Below, in pieces: positions 63,374 through 64,000 of a DNA stretch of 64,000 nucleotides (its first letter is position 1; each line of letters begins with the position of its first letter). Origin of the DNA: Legionella brunensis. GTDB taxonomy: Bacteria; Pseudomonadota; Gammaproteobacteria; Legionellales; Legionellaceae. Made by a program: the position numbers and the translations under genes. The stretch covers positions 1 through 64,000 of the forward strand of contig NZ_LNXV01000034.1 in NCBI RefSeq assembly GCF_001467025.1, written 5' to 3'. Below the pieces are notes generated by a model. It searched no databases. It saw nothing but the letters and a program-made list of their open reading frames with translations, and was not told the DNA's origin.

Positions 63374-64000
63374 TTAGATACCCCTTTTACCAAATTCGCA
63401 AGCCATTCCGAGAGATCTTTAATTTCCTCAGCACAAATAGCATGCTCCATCGGGTAATCATGCCACGTTAAATTATGGTATGTTTTCTCCAAGAGCCAAT
63501 CGATTGTGAGCTTACTCCAAACTGGTAGAACAATCGTGTCATAGGTGCCATAACCAAAAAATATGGGTGTATCTGTTTTGAGAACTGGTTTGCATGCTAA
63601 GGCCAAAGGCAGATAGGCTGATAATGCAATCACTCCGCCAATAGGGACTGCCATCTGCAATGCAGTATGAAGAGCCATTGCTCCCCCTTGTGAAAAACCG
63701 GCAAGAAAAATTTTATTTGACGGCATCCCCTGCCCAATTTGGGCATGAACGATTTTAAGTATTTGCTCTTCAGAATCCAAAATCCCTTGTTGATCCTCTC
63801 TATTGGTAAACTTAAGATCATAAATATCATACCAAGCACGCATAGCTATGCCATTATTAATGGTCACAGGACGCATGGGAGCGTTAAGAAAAACATGGCG
63901 AATTGATGTCCCATCTAGCATTAATTGGCTAGCAAGTCCTGACATATCGGAAGCATCTGCACCCAAACCATGCATCCAGATTACACAAGCTTGTGCCTGT
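63370..64000 (-). CDS. Alpha/beta-hydrolase carboxylesterase (phospholipase/carboxylesterase family), partial
   Basis: The frame stays open to the window edge (the reading continues QAQACVIW before MHGLGADASDM), so the N terminus is missing. Family motifs are HGLGADASDM (oxyanion hole), nucleophile Ser in AGFSQGGAMAL, Asp in YGTYDTIVL and His in MEHAIC. This is the acyl-protein thioesterase/carboxylesterase group. It takes the place where many gammaproteobacteria have smpB before ratA. Confidence 0.9.
   Translation of the reverse strand, partial: QAQACVIWMHGLGADASDMSGLASQLMLDGTSIRHVFLNAPMRPVTINNGIAMRAWYDIYDLKFTNREDQQGILDSEEQILKIVHAQIGQGMPSNKIFLAGFSQGGAMALHTALQMAVPIGGVIALSAYLPLALACKPVLKTDTPIFFGYGTYDTIVLPVWSKLTIDWLLEKTYHNLTWHDYPMEHAICAEEIKDLSEWLANLVKGVSK

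Noticed and set aside
1-64000. tRNA genes, insertion sequences, prophage or integrase genes
   Set aside because: I saw no transposase, integrase or phage gene among the coding regions and no convincing tRNA cloverleaf, though short tRNAs could be missed by eye.

Overview
The window looks like a chromosomal segment of a Legionella-type gammaproteobacterium. It is AT-rich. The housekeeping blocks are gammaproteobacterial (rpsP-rimM-trmD-rplS next to ffh; ratA-rnfH facing bamE, with fur divergent from bamE). They sit among genes typical of Legionella: a secreted DotI/IcmL-like protein, homospermidine synthase, a patatin phospholipase, a class III adenylate cyclase, and several long cytosolic proteins of unknown family that could be type IV effectors. 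The species cannot be told from the sequence alone.

Layout. 1-130: promoter and leader of a ribosomal RNA operon that reads leftward out of the window. 368-3136: 4.5S SRP RNA, dnaX, ybaB-like and recR. 3129-7444: a DUF547 protein translationally coupled to a membrane sulfatase/phosphotransferase, then a convergent unknown gene. 7.8-11.3 kb: a lipoprotein, an orphan response regulator lacking its phospho-acceptor Asp, a CorB/CorC-type CBS transporter and a VanX-like dipeptidase. 11.4-15.3 kb: ffh, the rpsP operon and an O6-alkylguanine-DNA methyltransferase. 15.2-23.4 kb: accessory genes (unknowns, metallo-beta-lactamase-fold hydrolase, patatin, Cache-HAMP adenylate cyclase, SDR, YgjP-like metallopeptidase, 2OG-Fe(II) dioxygenase). 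23.5-31.7 kb: acetolactate synthase-like enzyme, YadGH ABC exporter, small enzymes, a decayed thioesterase, an RlmM-like methyltransferase and an SDR with a substituted catalytic Tyr. 31.7-38.9 kb: an unknown duplicated-domain protein, then a tightly packed amino-acid ABC transporter-argG-argH operon behind a good promoter and a candidate ARG box, then CorA. 39-47.2 kb: a Deg-like protease without signal peptide, three small membrane proteins (two of 47 and 56 codons), an HtpX-like/LemA pair, homospermidine synthase, a di-heme cytochrome c peroxidase-like protein and an AhpD-like protein. 47.4-54.1 kb: uvrA, IcmL-like, BON, DUF4442 and GT87-like genes. 54.2-58.3 kb: a compact four-gene operon (C39-like peptidase, RimK-like ATP-grasp ligase, GCS2-type ligase, N-formylglutamate amidohydrolase-like enzyme). 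58.4-64 kb: YjgR/HerA-like ATPase, a long effector-like protein, fur, bamE, rnfH, ratA and a truncated esterase.

The most interesting system is the operon at 54238-58326. Two amide-bond-forming ligases of different folds are flanked by two amide-bond-cleaving enzymes, with gene junctions of 0 nt or overlapping. This suggests synthesis and trimming of a small, probably glutamate-containing peptide or a peptide tag. Its product is unknown. Other points of note are the two apparently catalytically altered enzymes or regulators, the newly read small ORFs and the nested inverted repeat at 43027-43096.
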